Source: Halobacteriales archaeon QS_4_69_34
GTDB taxonomy: Archaea > Halobacteriota > Halobacteria > Halobacteriales > Halococcaceae
Direction: 5' to 3'
Length of the DNA: 64,000 nucleotides
NCBI GenBank assembly: GCA_003021045.1
Contig: PXRN01000006.1
Coordinates: 1 to 64,000, forward strand
Shown: in pieces, positions 15,489-24,684 of the stretch
Position numbering within the stretch: position 1 is the first letter of the stretch
Layout: every line of letters begins with the position of its first letter
Program-made: the position numbers and the translations under genes
Notes under the pieces: model-generated
Database searches by the model: none
The model's input: the letters and a program-made list of their open reading frames with translations, nothing else
Told to the model about the DNA's origin: nothing

Positions 15489-16928
15489 ATGGATGGCGAC
15501 GACAGCGAGCACGCCGACGACGCGACGAGCGAAACGAGGAGCCGACGGACGGCGGCGAGCGGGACCGACCGCCGCGCCGACCGGCGAGCCTTCCTGAAGG
15601 CGACGGGGGGCGTCGCGGTCGGCGCGGCGGTCGCCGGCTGCATCAGCGGCGGAGGCGGCGACGGCGGTGACGGCGGTGACGGCGACAGCGGCGACGGCGG
15701 AGGCGGCGAGGACGCGGCCACCGGGACGAGCAGCGGCGGCAACACTACCGGCACCGCCGGTGGGAACGTCGGCGAGACGATCACGATCGGCGCGATGGGG
15801 CCGGCCGACGCCCCGCAGGGGATATCGATCCTCAACAGCGCGGAGCTCGCCGCCAGCGAGATCAACGCCGACGGGGGGATCGCCGGCGCGGAAGTGGAAG
15901 TCGTCACCAAGGACACCAAGGACGACCCGGGCACCGCACGATCGGGCTATCAGGAGCTCACCACGGGCGAGAACGTCACCGCGACGGTCGGCATCTTCGG
16001 CAGCGAACAGCTGCTCGCCATCATGGACACGATGGCCCAGCAGGAATCGCCCTTCCTCGGGGCCGGGGCGGCCACCCCCGAGGCGACCCGGCGGGTCAAG
16101 GATAACTACGAGAAATACAAGTACCTCTTCCGGGTTGGACCCCCGAACTCGACGTTTCTCGCCGAGAGCCTCGTCGAGTTCGGCGGGGACATGTTCGAGT
16201 CGATGGGCTGGTCGACGATCGGCCTCGTCGCCGAGGACTTCAAGTGGACCGAACCGGTCACGGAGATTTTAGAGAACGATCTGGCGAGCGAGACCGGCAT
16301 CGAGGTGGCCTACAACGAGCGCATCTCCGAGGGCACCGAGGACTGGACGCCGATCTACGACGAGCTCCAGAGCAGCGGGGTCGACGGGGCGTTCGTCCAG
16401 CTCGCCCACATCGGGACGAGCTCGCTCGTCTCGTGGGCCAAACAGGCCCGCGAGTTCGGCTACGGCGGCATCCACGTGCCCGATCAGTTCCCCTCCTTCT
16501 ATGCCTCCACCGAGGGCGCGGCGCGCTACACGTTCAGCCAGACGACCGCGACGCCCACCTCCGAGCTCACCGAGAAGACCAAACCCTACGCCGAGGCCTA
16601 CGATCAGGAGTACGACGGCTTCCCGGTCTACAGCGGGTACAGCACCTACGACGCGGTGTACATGCTAAAGCAGGCGATCGAGTCCGCGGGCTCGACGAAC
16701 GCCGACGACATCGTCTCCGAGCTCGAAGGGGCCTCCTACACCGGAACGTCCGGCACGATCGAGTTCTACGGACAGAACGAGGAGTTCCCCCACGACGTGA
16801 AGTACGGCCCCGAGTTCGTCCAGGGGGTGTACTTCCAGTGGCAGGTCGACGAGGAGGGCAACGGCGTCCAAGAGGTGATCTGGCCCGAGGACCTCGCAAC
16901 CGCCGAGTACCAGCCGCCGGAGCGATAG
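15489..16928 (+). CDS. Tat-exported lipoprotein, branched-chain amino-acid-type ABC substrate-binding protein
   Basis: The 479-residue periplasmic-binding-fold (type I, LivJ-like) protein has a twin-arginine motif RRAFLK at 32-37, a hydrophobic core and a lipobox AGC with C51 as lipidation site. A Gly/Asp-rich linker (55-92) precedes the ligand-binding domain, which opens ETITIGAMGPADAPQGISIL. It would capture an amino acid or related amide/urea-type ligand outside the membrane and deliver it to the two permeases that follow. A TATA-like GGTTTATGTAG near 15449-15459 fits a short leader. The substrate is not readable. Confidence 0.92.
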   Translation: MDGDDSEHADDATSETRSRRTAASGTDRRADRRAFLKATGGVAVGAAVAGCISGGGGDGGDGGDGDSGDGGGGEDAATGTSSGGNTTGTAGGNVGETITIGAMGPADAPQGISILNSAELAASEINADGGIAGAEVEVVTKDTKDDPGTARSGYQELTTGENVTATVGIFGSEQLLAIMDTMAQQESPFLGAGAATPEATRRVKDNYEKYKYLFRVGPPNSTFLAESLVEFGGDMFESMGWSTIGLVAEDFKWTEPVTEILENDLASETGIEVAYNERISEGTEDWTPIYDELQSSGVDGAFVQLAHIGTSSLVSWAKQAREFGYGGIHVPDQFPSFYASTEGAARYTFSQTTATPTSELTEKTKPYAEAYDQEYDGFPVYSGYSTYDAVYMLKQAIESAGSTNADDIVSELEGASYTGTSGTIEFYGQNEEFPHDVKYGPEFVQGVYFQWQVDEEGNGVQEVIWPEDLATAEYQPPER

Positions 16929-17072
16929 CTGCGAACGGAACGCGGCTGGCCCCGCCGCGCCCGGACAGCCGGCAGTCAGCCCCATCCGGCGCGGGACGAC
17001 GTCCACGGACGACCCAATGTACGACATACCGACACACTGGGATACGGCGACGGGAGAACCGGAGACTAACAC

Positions 17073-17933
17073 ATGGTCGAGCTAGTTTCGCTCACGATCA
17101 ACGTACTGTTGCTCGGCGCGCTCTACTCGCTCGTGGCTATCGGCTTTACGCTGATCTTCGGCGTCGGCGGCGTCCTCAACCTCGCCCACGGCGCGCTCCT
17201 GACGGTGGGGGCCTACACCGCCTACTACCTCACACAGTTCGGGACGAGCATCTGGGTGGGGGCACTCGGCGCGCTCCTCGTGCCGGCGATCGTCAGCATC
17301 GCCCTCTACGCCGGCCTCATCCATCGGGTGCGCGGGAATCCCGTGACGGTGCTCATCCTCACGCTCGTGGTGGGACTGATCGTCGAGCAGATCGTCCTCG
17401 TGCTCACGGGCACGGAGCCGCTCGTGGTTTCCAATCTCATCGAAGGCCGGACGACGGTCGTCGGCGACAGCGTGAGCAACAACCGGGTCACGGCGTTCGC
17501 CCTCTCGTGGGTGCTCATCGGGGCGCTGTTCGCGTTCGTCAACTACACCCCTACCGGAAAGGCGATCCTCGCCACCAGCATGAGCGAGCGCGGCGCGGCG
17601 GTGGTCGGCATCGACAGCAACCGGATGTACGTCTACACGTGGGCGCTCGCCGGCGCGCTCGCGGGCATCGCCGGGCTCTTCCTGGCGTCCTTTCAGACCG
17701 CGAACCCGTTCATGGGGCGCTCGCCGCTGCTGCTCTCCTTTGCGATCGTCGTCCTCGGCGGGCTGGGATCGATCCGGGGCAGCGTCGTCGGCGCGTACCT
17801 CATCAGTTTCCTCGATCAGATCACGGTGACGATGATCAGCACCAGACTAAGCGGCGTGTCCGCACTGGTAGTGCTCGTGCTCGTCCTGCTAGTCAAACCC
17901 GAGGGCCTGTTCGGCCGGGAGTACACCCACTGA
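17073..17933 (+). CDS. livH: branched-chain amino-acid-type ABC permease (LivH-like)
   Basis: This 286-residue inner-membrane subunit has about eight hydrophobic segments and LivH-family hallmarks: LYSLVAIGFTLIFGVGGVLNLAHGALL at the N-terminal half (helix plus the Asn-Leu-Ala-His-Gly motif), GIDSNRMYVYTWALAGALAG, and AIVVLGGLGSIRGSVVGAYL. It pairs with the LivM-like subunit; its stop codon shares one base with the next start (TGATG), so they are coupled. The gene follows the binding-protein gene by about 140 bases. Confidence 0.93.
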   Translation: MVELVSLTINVLLLGALYSLVAIGFTLIFGVGGVLNLAHGALLTVGAYTAYYLTQFGTSIWVGALGALLVPAIVSIALYAGLIHRVRGNPVTVLILTLVVGLIVEQIVLVLTGTEPLVVSNLIEGRTTVVGDSVSNNRVTAFALSWVLIGALFAFVNYTPTGKAILATSMSERGAAVVGIDSNRMYVYTWALAGALAGIAGLFLASFQTANPFMGRSPLLLSFAIVVLGGLGSIRGSVVGAYLISFLDQITVTMISTRLSGVSALVVLVLVLLVKPEGLFGREYTH

Positions 17934-19225
17934 TGGCTGGTGACGCCACCGAGCGGACCGAAGGGACGGAGGGAGCCGACGCGGATCGATCCACCCGGGA
18001 GACCGGGACGGAGGCGACGACCGAGGTGGCCGGGCTATCGCCCTCGTTGCGCCACCTCTTCGGTCTCGCCGGGCTCGCCGTGCTCGCGCTCGCACCGCTC
18101 GCGACGACGGGCATCACCCTCCTCAAGCTCGCCGGCGCGCTCTTCTTCGCGGTGTTCGTGATGAGCTGGGACGTCGTCTCGGGCTACACCGGCGAGATCA
18201 GCTTCGGTCACGCGCTCTTTTTCGGAACGGGAGGCTACACGAGCGGGATGCTCGGCCTCCACCTCGGGGTCGATCCGCTGCTGTCGATCCCGCTGGGCGG
18301 GCTCGCGGCAGCGGTCATGGGTCTGCTCATCGGCGTGCCCTCCCTCCGGCTCCAGGGGCCCTACTTCGCGCTCATCACGCTGGTGACGCCGGTGATCCTG
18401 CTCAGCGTCTTTCGGTTCTTCCCGGGCCTCACCGGCGGCGAACTCGGTCTCGTGAGCGTCGGTTCGATCGCCACGCTCACGATCGACCCGCTGGAGAACT
18501 ACTACATCGCGTTCGGCCTGTTCGTGTCCACGCTCGCGGTGTTCCTCGCGGTGACGCGTTCGGATATCGGCAACGTGCTCACCGCGATCCGGGAGGACGA
18601 GGACACGGTCGCGGCCTCGGGATTCAACCCGGCGAAGTTCAAGGTGTTCGCGTTCGTGCTCAGCGGTGCGGTCGGCGGCTGCGCCGGTGCGTTGTTCGCC
18701 CACAGTGCGGTCGGCAGCGCCACGCCGAGCGAGCTGCTCTCGCTGACGGTGAGCATCGAGGTCATCGTCGCGGCCGTCCTCGGCGGGATCGGCACCATCA
18801 CCGGCGCAGCCGTCGGTGGGCTCTTCTTTTTTCTGTTGCGTGACGTCCTCAGGAACGTGGAGACGATCGTGCTCCCGATGCCGTTCGGCGACCTCCTGTC
18901 GGGCGTGCCGACGACGATCGAGATCGACCTCCTGGTCCCGGTCCTGGACAAGCCCGTCGCGGAGCTGGACTTCCTCGTTTTCCTCCTGATCACGCTCGCG
19001 TTCCTCTTTTTCCTCCCCGAGGGGATCGTCGCCCGGCTGGTCGCGCTCGGTCGCCGGACGCAGGGGCGACTCTCCGGCGACCGAGACGGACCGGTGGCCG
19101 ACGGCGGCCGTGTCAGGAAGCGACGCGACACCGGAGCGCGAGCATCCGAGAGCCCGCTCGAACGGATCACCGAACGCTACCGCACAGTACTGGACGGGCT
19201 GTTCGGCCACGACCGACGGCAGTGA
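17933..19225 (+). CDS. livM: branched-chain amino-acid-type ABC permease (LivM-like)
   Basis: The 430-residue membrane subunit has an acidic hydrophilic N-terminal extension (1-45), about nine hydrophobic segments, and a hydrophilic basic/acidic tail (about 365-430). LivM hallmarks are SGYTGEISFGHALFFGTGGY, the FNPAKFKVFAFVLSGAVGG region and VLGGIGTITGAAVGGLFF. ATG 17933 overlaps the LivH-like stop. No ATPase gene follows; the next gene is a crotonase-family enzyme, so LivG/LivF-type subunits must be encoded elsewhere. Confidence 0.93.
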   Translation: MAGDATERTEGTEGADADRSTRETGTEATTEVAGLSPSLRHLFGLAGLAVLALAPLATTGITLLKLAGALFFAVFVMSWDVVSGYTGEISFGHALFFGTGGYTSGMLGLHLGVDPLLSIPLGGLAAAVMGLLIGVPSLRLQGPYFALITLVTPVILLSVFRFFPGLTGGELGLVSVGSIATLTIDPLENYYIAFGLFVSTLAVFLAVTRSDIGNVLTAIREDEDTVAASGFNPAKFKVFAFVLSGAVGGCAGALFAHSAVGSATPSELLSLTVSIEVIVAAVLGGIGTITGAAVGGLFFFLLRDVLRNVETIVLPMPFGDLLSGVPTTIEIDLLVPVLDKPVAELDFLVFLLITLAFLFFLPEGIVARLVALGRRTQGRLSGDRDGPVADGGRVRKRRDTGARASESPLERITERYRTVLDGLFGHDRRQ

Positions 19226-19292
19226 CGAGCGAGGGAAAACGAGCCGTCGGGCGGCAGAGTCAAGTCGCGGCCGCCGAATGGAACGACGAATC

Positions 19293-20087
19293 ATGAGCGA
19301 AGACGCAGTACTCCTCGAGGTCGAGGACGAGGTCGCCACGGTGACGCTGAACCGACCGGACACGCGCAACGCCCTCTCGGCGGAGATCGCCGACGGGCTC
19401 GTCGACGCCTTCGGGGACGCGGGCGACAGCGACGCCCGCGCGGTCGTCGTCGAGGGCGCGGGCGGGGCGTTCTCGGCGGGCGGGGACGTCAACGCGATGG
19501 CCGAGCGCATGGCCGGCGAGATCTCGCTCGCCGAGGCAGTCTACCAGATCAACGACGTGCTCGGGAGCGCGATGGCACGGGTCGCGGAGTGTCCCCTGCC
19601 CACTATTGCGAAGGTCGACGGGCCGGCCTTCGGCGCGGGCGCGAACCTCGCGGTCGCCTGTGACGTCCAGCTTGCGAGCGCGGACGCGAAGATCAGCTTC
19701 GGCTTCCGGCAAGTGGGACTGGGGGTCGACACCGGCACCTCCTACTTCCTGCCCCGGATCGTCGGCGAGAACGTCGCCAAGGAGCTCGTGTTCACCGGCG
19801 AGCTCCTCGATGCCGAGAAGGCCGCAGAGCTGGGCCTGTTCAACCACGTCTACCCGGCCGCGGAGTTCGAGGAACTCGCCGGGGAATTCGTCGAGCAGAT
19901 CGCCACCGGCCCGACGATCGCGCTGCGCAACTCCAAGCGGCTCATCCAGCAGGGCCTCGACAGCTCGCTGGCGGAGGCGATGGCCGACGAGGCCGCCGCT
20001 CAGGCCGCCGTGTTCGAGTCCCACGACCACGAGGAGGGCGCGACGGCGTTCATGGAGGGGCGGCGGCCGGAGTTCGAGGGCCGATAG
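19293..20087 (+). CDS. crotonase-family protein, PaaG-like isomerase rather than classic hydratase
   Basis: The 264-residue crotonase fold has the oxyanion-hole segments GAGGAFSAGGD (55-65) and VDGPAFGAGANLA (108-120). The two glutamates of true enoyl-CoA hydratases are replaced (N118 and Q140), while an aspartate in GLGVDTGT (D146) lies where PaaG-type isomerases carry their catalytic Asp. I therefore favour an enoyl-CoA isomerase or epoxy-acyl-CoA isomerase-type activity. ATG 19293 is chosen over an upstream in-frame ATG at 19278 because homology begins at SEDAVLLEVED. It is followed by an acyl-CoA dehydrogenase gene, consistent with acyl-CoA breakdown. Confidence 0.85.
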   Translation: MSEDAVLLEVEDEVATVTLNRPDTRNALSAEIADGLVDAFGDAGDSDARAVVVEGAGGAFSAGGDVNAMAERMAGEISLAEAVYQINDVLGSAMARVAECPLPTIAKVDGPAFGAGANLAVACDVQLASADAKISFGFRQVGLGVDTGTSYFLPRIVGENVAKELVFTGELLDAEKAAELGLFNHVYPAAEFEELAGEFVEQIATGPTIALRNSKRLIQQGLDSSLAEAMADEAAAQAAVFESHDHEEGATAFMEGRRPEFEGR

Positions 20088-20280
20088 CGGCCGAACCGAC
20101 GGACGGTCCGGTCGGTGGGTCGACCGGTCGACGGGAGCGCGAGCGGCTCCCGCGCGCCGGCGGGTGTGTCGACGAGAGGGCTCGATGCCGGCCGGAGCCA
20201 GCCCACGACGGGGAGTCGAGCCGGCGACACAGCACTGCGCCTACACGAAAGTACATCTCCCTGGGCGTCGAGAGTCATGT

Positions 20281-21420
20281 ATGGCGTTCCAGCTATCGGC
20301 CGAACACGAGGCCGTCCGGCGGGCCGTCCGCGAGTTCGGCGAGGCGGAGATCGAACCGGTCGCACGCGAGCACGACGAAACGGGCGCGTATCCCGAGGAG
20401 CTCCGCCGGCTCGCCGCGGAGTACGACTTCGTCGCGCCGAACATCCCCGAGGCTTACGGCGGCGCGGGGATGGACACGCTTGCGACGACGGTCGTCACCG
20501 AGGAGCTCTGGCGGGCGGATCCGGGCATCGGGAGCGCGGTCGGCAGCGCGGGCTTTGGCACGTCGATGCTGATCGAGTACGGCGAGGAGTGGATGAAAGA
20601 GGAGTGGCTGCCACCCATCGCAGCGGGCGAGGCCGCCTCGGCGAGCGCCATCTCCGAGCCCGCCCATGGCTCGAACGTGGCCGGCATCGAGACCAGCGCC
20701 GAGCGCGAGGACGGGGAGTGGGTGATCGACGGCACCAAGACGTGGATCACCAACGGCACGGTCGCCGACGTCGCCATCGTGATGGCAAAGACCGATCCCG
20801 GTGCGGGCCATCGGGGGATCACGGCCTTTCTCGTTCCCACCGACACCCCCGGTTTCGAAGCCGAGAAGATCGACAACAAACTCGGCATCCACGCCTCCGA
20901 CCTCGCCACGCTCTATCTCGACGGCGTGTGTGTCCCCGAGGACAACGTGGTCGGCGCGGTCGACGAGGGGTTCTACCAGCTGATGGACTTTTTCGCCAGC
21001 GGGCGGACCAGCGTTGCGGCCCAGGCGATCGGCGCGGCTCAGGGCGCGCTCGACGCGGCCACCGAGTACGCCGGCGAGCGCGAGCAGTCCGGCCAGCCCA
21101 TCGGCGAGTTCCAGGCGATCCGGCACAAGCTCGCCGAGATGGCGACGAACGTTGAGGCGGCACGCTCGCTCGCCTACCGTGCGGCCGCCCACGTCGAAGC
21201 GGGCGAGGACGAACTCGCCACCCGGTTTGCGAGCATGGCGAAGCTGTTCGCGAGCGAACGCGCCGTCGACGTGGCCGACGAGGCCCTCCAGGTGTTCGGC
21301 GGCGCGGGCTACGTTACCGACCATCCCGCGGAGCGTTACTACCGCGACGCCCGCATCACGAAGATTTACGAGGGGACGAGCGAAATCCAAAAGAACATCA
21401 TCGCCGACGGGCTGCTCTGA
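20281..21420 (+). CDS. acyl-CoA dehydrogenase
   Basis: This 379-residue FAD enzyme oxidises acyl-CoA to 2-enoyl-CoA and passes electrons to ETF. Domain order is standard: N-terminal helical part, middle beta part with ASAISEPAHGSNVAGIET and KTWITNG, and C-terminal helical part with QVFGGAGYVTDHP and the ITKIYEGTSEIQKN signature, whose E364 is at the position of the catalytic base. It starts at ATG 20281 after a 193-base gap with its own AT-rich patch, and is followed after three bases by the alpha/beta hydrolase gene. Confidence 0.96.
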   Translation: MAFQLSAEHEAVRRAVREFGEAEIEPVAREHDETGAYPEELRRLAAEYDFVAPNIPEAYGGAGMDTLATTVVTEELWRADPGIGSAVGSAGFGTSMLIEYGEEWMKEEWLPPIAAGEAASASAISEPAHGSNVAGIETSAEREDGEWVIDGTKTWITNGTVADVAIVMAKTDPGAGHRGITAFLVPTDTPGFEAEKIDNKLGIHASDLATLYLDGVCVPEDNVVGAVDEGFYQLMDFFASGRTSVAAQAIGAAQGALDAATEYAGEREQSGQPIGEFQAIRHKLAEMATNVEAARSLAYRAAAHVEAGEDELATRFASMAKLFASERAVDVADEALQVFGGAGYVTDHPAERYYRDARITKIYEGTSEIQKNIIADGLL

Positions 21421-21423
21421 GCC

Positions 21424-22293
21424 ATGGACCTCGAGACCTGGACCGACGGACAGGAGGGAGCCACCGTCACCGTGGACGGCCACGAGCTCGGCATGGCCTA
21501 CCGGGACGACGGCCCCGACGGCGCGAGCACCGGGGAGAACGGCGATGGGGAGGACACGCCCGTGGTCTTCCTGCACGGCATCCCGACGTGGTCGTTCCTC
21601 TGGCGCGAGGTCGCGCCCGCGATCGCCGCGGACCGGCGCGTGATCGTCCCCGACTTGGTGGGCTACGGCAACTCCGCCATGCACGACGGGTTCGATCGCT
21701 CGATCCGCGCTCAAGAAGAGGCGCTCGCCGACCTGCTCGACGGACTGGGACTCGATCGCGTCTCGATCGTCGCCCACGACATCGGCGGGGGCGTCGCGCT
21801 GCGCTACGCCGCGCACAACCCGGAGTCGGTCGAAGCGCTCGTGCTCTCGAACGCGGTCTGCTATGACTCGTGGCCGGTACAGTTCGTCTCCGATCTCGGC
21901 CTCCCCGACACGACCGAGACGCCGATCGAGGAGCTCGAAACCCAGGTGAGCGGGGCGTTCGAGCTCGGCGTCTACGCCGAGGAGGCCGATCCCGAGTTCG
22001 TCGAGGGACTGGCCGCGCCGTGGCTCTCGGCGGAGGGGCGCACCTCCCTCGCCCGGTGTGCGGTGGCGACGAACACGAATCACACCACGGAGATCGACTA
22101 CGGGGAGATCGAGGCCGACCTCCTCTGTCTGTGGGGCGTCGAGGACTCCTTCCAGCCGATCGAGTACGGCGAGCGACTCGCCGCCGAGCTCGACGGCGAG
22201 CTGATCGGGCTGGAGGAGGCCTACCACTGGGTGGTCGAGGACCGCACCGAGGCCTACGTCGAGGAGCTCCGGGCGTTCCTCGGCGGCGCGTGA
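21424..22293 (+). CDS. alpha/beta hydrolase with Asp nucleophile (haloalkane dehalogenase / epoxide hydrolase-like)
   Basis: The 289-residue protein has the HGIPTWSFLWR oxyanion segment (51-61), and the nucleophile elbow reads VAHDIGGG with Asp at D119 instead of Ser. A plausible acid lies in LWGVEDSF and the base is H268 (EAYHWVVEDR). An Asp nucleophile and the tryptophan after HGxPT are typical of haloalkane dehalogenases and epoxide hydrolases, which form an alkyl-enzyme ester. It begins three bases after the acyl-CoA dehydrogenase stop, so it is probably in the same operon and may act on an acyl-pathway by-product. The exact substrate is unknown. Confidence 0.85.
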   Translation: MDLETWTDGQEGATVTVDGHELGMAYRDDGPDGASTGENGDGEDTPVVFLHGIPTWSFLWREVAPAIAADRRVIVPDLVGYGNSAMHDGFDRSIRAQEEALADLLDGLGLDRVSIVAHDIGGGVALRYAAHNPESVEALVLSNAVCYDSWPVQFVSDLGLPDTTETPIEELETQVSGAFELGVYAEEADPEFVEGLAAPWLSAEGRTSLARCAVATNTNHTTEIDYGEIEADLLCLWGVEDSFQPIEYGERLAAELDGELIGLEEAYHWVVEDRTEAYVEELRAFLGGA

Positions 22294-22507
22294 CCGCCGG
22301 CGATTCGACCGTCACCGGAGTCGACGGCAGTCGTCGACTTCGCGGCAGTCGACGACCGCCGAGATCCGGCCCCCGCCCGGACCGGGGACCCGCACGACGC
22401 CCGCCATCGACCGAGAGCTCACGCCGGGACCGCGACCGGCCGCGCCGCCCTCTTTTCCCTCTAGTACCGTCGCGCGATCCCCACAAGTGTTATTAGCGAG
22501 CAGTCGA

Positions 22508-22528
22508 GTTACTCAGAAAGCGAGTAAC
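22508..22528. promoter_or_regulatory. inverted repeat directly before the SDR operon start
   Basis: Arms GTTACTC and GAGTAAC are exact reverse complements around a 7-base spacer and end one base before ATG 22530. A TATA-like GTGTTATTAG lies at 22487-22496, placing the predicted transcription start within the dyad. The position suits a repressor operator or a hairpin at the transcript's 5' end. Confidence 0.6.
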
Positions 22529-22529
22529 C

Positions 22530-23714
22530 ATGTCCATCGTCGTCACCGGGGCCGACGGCTACGTCGGGTGGCCGACGGCCCTCCGGATCGCGGACCGCGC
22601 CGACCAGCGGGTGCTCTGTGTCGACAACCTCGCCCGGCGCGGGTGGGTCGAGGAGGTCGGCGGCGTCAGCGCGACGCCGGTCACGAGCGTCGACGAGCGC
22701 ATCGGGGCCGCCGAGGAGGCGCTGGGGCTCTCGAACCTCTCTTTCGTCGAGGGCGACCTCACCGAGCGCTCGTTCGTCGACGAGCTCTTGACCGTCCACG
22801 AGCCCGAAGCCATCGTCCACGCCGCGGCCCAGCCCAGCGCACCCTACTCACAGATCAACGGCGAGCGCGCCAACTACACCCAGCACAACAACATGCAGGC
22901 CACCCGGAACCTCGCGTTCAGCCTGCACGAACACGATCTCGACGAGACCCACCTGATCGAGACCACCACCACGGGGGTCTACGGTGCACCCGAGTTTCCG
23001 ATCCCGGAGGGCGGCGCGATCATGGAGAGCGACGGCGAACGCGACGAGGTGCCCTTCCCCGCGATGGCGGGGAGCTGGTATCACCTCACCAAGAGCCACG
23101 ACGCCGCGAACCTGCGGCTCGCCCACGCCCAGTTCGGGCTGCCGATCAGCGACGTGCGGACGGCCATCGTCTACGGTGCGGGCACCGCGGAGACCCGGGC
23201 CGACGAGCGCCTCGCCACGCGACTCGACTTCGATTACTACTTCGGCGTCGTCGCCAACCGCTTCTGTGCACAGGCCGTCGCGGGCTACCCGATGACCGTC
23301 TACGGACGGGGCGAGCAGCGCAAACCCTTCGTCGCCCTGGAGGACGCCGTCGAGGGGCTCGCTCGACTGGCGCTCGGCGATCCCGACGAGCGTCCCGGGG
23401 AGCACACCGTCTACAATCAGGTCACGCGGGCGATCAGCATCGTCGAGATCGCGGAGACGATCGCCGAGGTCGCGGGCGAGTACGACCTCGACGTCGCGGT
23501 CGAGCATTTCGAGAACCCCCGGGAAGAAGACGAGACCCACGAGATGGAGATCGCAAACGAGAAGTACGATTCGCTGATCGGCGGGCAGTCGGTCGAGTTC
23601 GCCGCCGGCGTGCGCGACACCCTCGACGCGATGACCGCCCGGAGCGAAGTCGTCACAGCCCACGAGGACCGCTTCCTGCCGGGCGTGCTCGAAGACGGGG
23701 GGCAGGCGGAGTAG
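22530..23714 (+). CDS. NAD-dependent epimerase family, UDP-sulfoquinovose synthase-like (SQD1/Agl3 type)
   Basis: The 394-residue extended SDR has GxxGxxG at 7-13 and motifs shared specifically with SQD1/Agl3: GWP after the dinucleotide motif, VDNLARR at 31-37, QPSAPYS at 101-107, a TTTTGVYG catalytic stretch at 145-152, and SWYHLTKSHDAANLR with Y184 and K188. SQD1 enzymes make UDP-sulfoquinovose from UDP-glucose and sulfite. The haloarchaeal protein could do this or a related C4/C6 sugar-nucleotide reaction for surface glycans. It heads a tight three-gene SDR operon (next start two bases after its stop codon) under a promoter with a dyad. Confidence 0.85.
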   Translation: MSIVVTGADGYVGWPTALRIADRADQRVLCVDNLARRGWVEEVGGVSATPVTSVDERIGAAEEALGLSNLSFVEGDLTERSFVDELLTVHEPEAIVHAAAQPSAPYSQINGERANYTQHNNMQATRNLAFSLHEHDLDETHLIETTTTGVYGAPEFPIPEGGAIMESDGERDEVPFPAMAGSWYHLTKSHDAANLRLAHAQFGLPISDVRTAIVYGAGTAETRADERLATRLDFDYYFGVVANRFCAQAVAGYPMTVYGRGEQRKPFVALEDAVEGLARLALGDPDERPGEHTVYNQVTRAISIVEIAETIAEVAGEYDLDVAVEHFENPREEDETHEMEIANEKYDSLIGGQSVEFAAGVRDTLDAMTARSEVVTAHEDRFLPGVLEDGGQAE

Positions 23715-23715
23715 C

Positions 23716-24684
23716 GTGGACGTCCTCGTGACCGGCGGCTGCGGGTACATCGGGAGCGTACTCGTTCCCCTCTTGCAGACCGACGAGCGCGTCGACGGGG
23801 TGTCGGTGCTCGACGACTGCTCGACCGGGTCGCCCCGGCGGCTGATGGACGCGCGCGTCGGCGAGCTCGACTTTCACGACGGGGACGTCCGCGAGTACGG
23901 CGACGTCGAGCGCGCGCTCGGTGGCGCTGACGCGGTGATCCACCTCGCGGCGATCACTGGCGCGGACAGCACCCACGACCGGCGCGAGGCAACCTACCGG
24001 ACCAACCGCGGGGGCACCGAGAACGTCCTGACCGCGGCGAACGAGCACGGCGTCGAGCGAGTGGTACTCGCCTCCTCGTGCAACGTCTACGGGCGCGCGG
24101 GCGGCACCGATGTCGACGAGAGCGTCGCGCCCGATCCGCTGAATCCCTACGCCGAGACGAAGCTCGAAGCCGAGAAACTGCTCGCCGAGCACGCCGAGCG
24201 GGGGAGCGTGAACGGGACGGCGCTCCGGCTGAGTACCGTCTACGGCGACGCCCCGGGGATCAGGTTCAACCTCGTGGTCAACGCCTTCGTCTTCCGGGCG
24301 CTCACCGGCCGGCCCCTGACGGTGTACGGCGACGGCTCGAACTGGCGGCCGTTCATCCACGCCCGCGACGCCGCACGGGCCTTCCGGGAGGCGGCGCTCG
24401 ACCCCGCGTCGTGGCCGGCACCGGTCTACAACGTGGGTGCGAACCGCGGGAACTACCGCATCCGGGAGATCGCCGGGATCGTCAGCGAGGCGATCGGCCC
24501 CGTAGCGGTCACGTATCTGGAGGACGAACGGCCGGGGCCGTCCTACCACGTGAACTTCGACCGGCTCGCGGGGACGGGCTTCGAGCTCGACTACCGGCTC
24601 CGCGAGGGCGTTCGCGAGCTGGCGGGACGATTCGAGGGCAGTGACGGCGGCGCGACCGAACACGGCATGAGGGTTCAGGGATGA
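23716..24684 (+). CDS. NAD-dependent sugar epimerase/dehydratase (extended SDR)
   Basis: The 322-residue protein has a GGCGYIG nucleotide-binding motif (7-13), serines S120/S121 in VVLASSCNVYG and catalytic Y145/K149 in NPYAETKLEAE. It carries the GDGSNWRPFIHARDAARAF substrate-binding region of sugar-nucleotide epimerases such as UDP-glucose 4-epimerase relatives. It starts at GTG 23716 just after the SQD1-like gene and overlaps the next gene by four bases. It likely modifies a nucleotide sugar in the cytoplasm; the substrate cannot be told. Confidence 0.9.
   Translation: MDVLVTGGCGYIGSVLVPLLQTDERVDGVSVLDDCSTGSPRRLMDARVGELDFHDGDVREYGDVERALGGADAVIHLAAITGADSTHDRREATYRTNRGGTENVLTAANEHGVERVVLASSCNVYGRAGGTDVDESVAPDPLNPYAETKLEAEKLLAEHAERGSVNGTALRLSTVYGDAPGIRFNLVVNAFVFRALTGRPLTVYGDGSNWRPFIHARDAARAFREAALDPASWPAPVYNVGANRGNYRIREIAGIVSEAIGPVAVTYLEDERPGPSYHVNFDRLAGTGFELDYRLREGVRELAGRFEGSDGGATEHGMRVQG

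Noticed and set aside
20118-20135. GTCGACC/GGTCGAC palindrome after the PaaG-like gene
   Set aside because: GTCGAC-rich palindromes are very common in this GC-rich DNA and no position-specific role is suggested.
20293-22227. A long minus-strand frame opposite the acyl-CoA dehydrogenase and hydrolase genes
   Set aside because: It spans two real genes antisense and shows no family motif.
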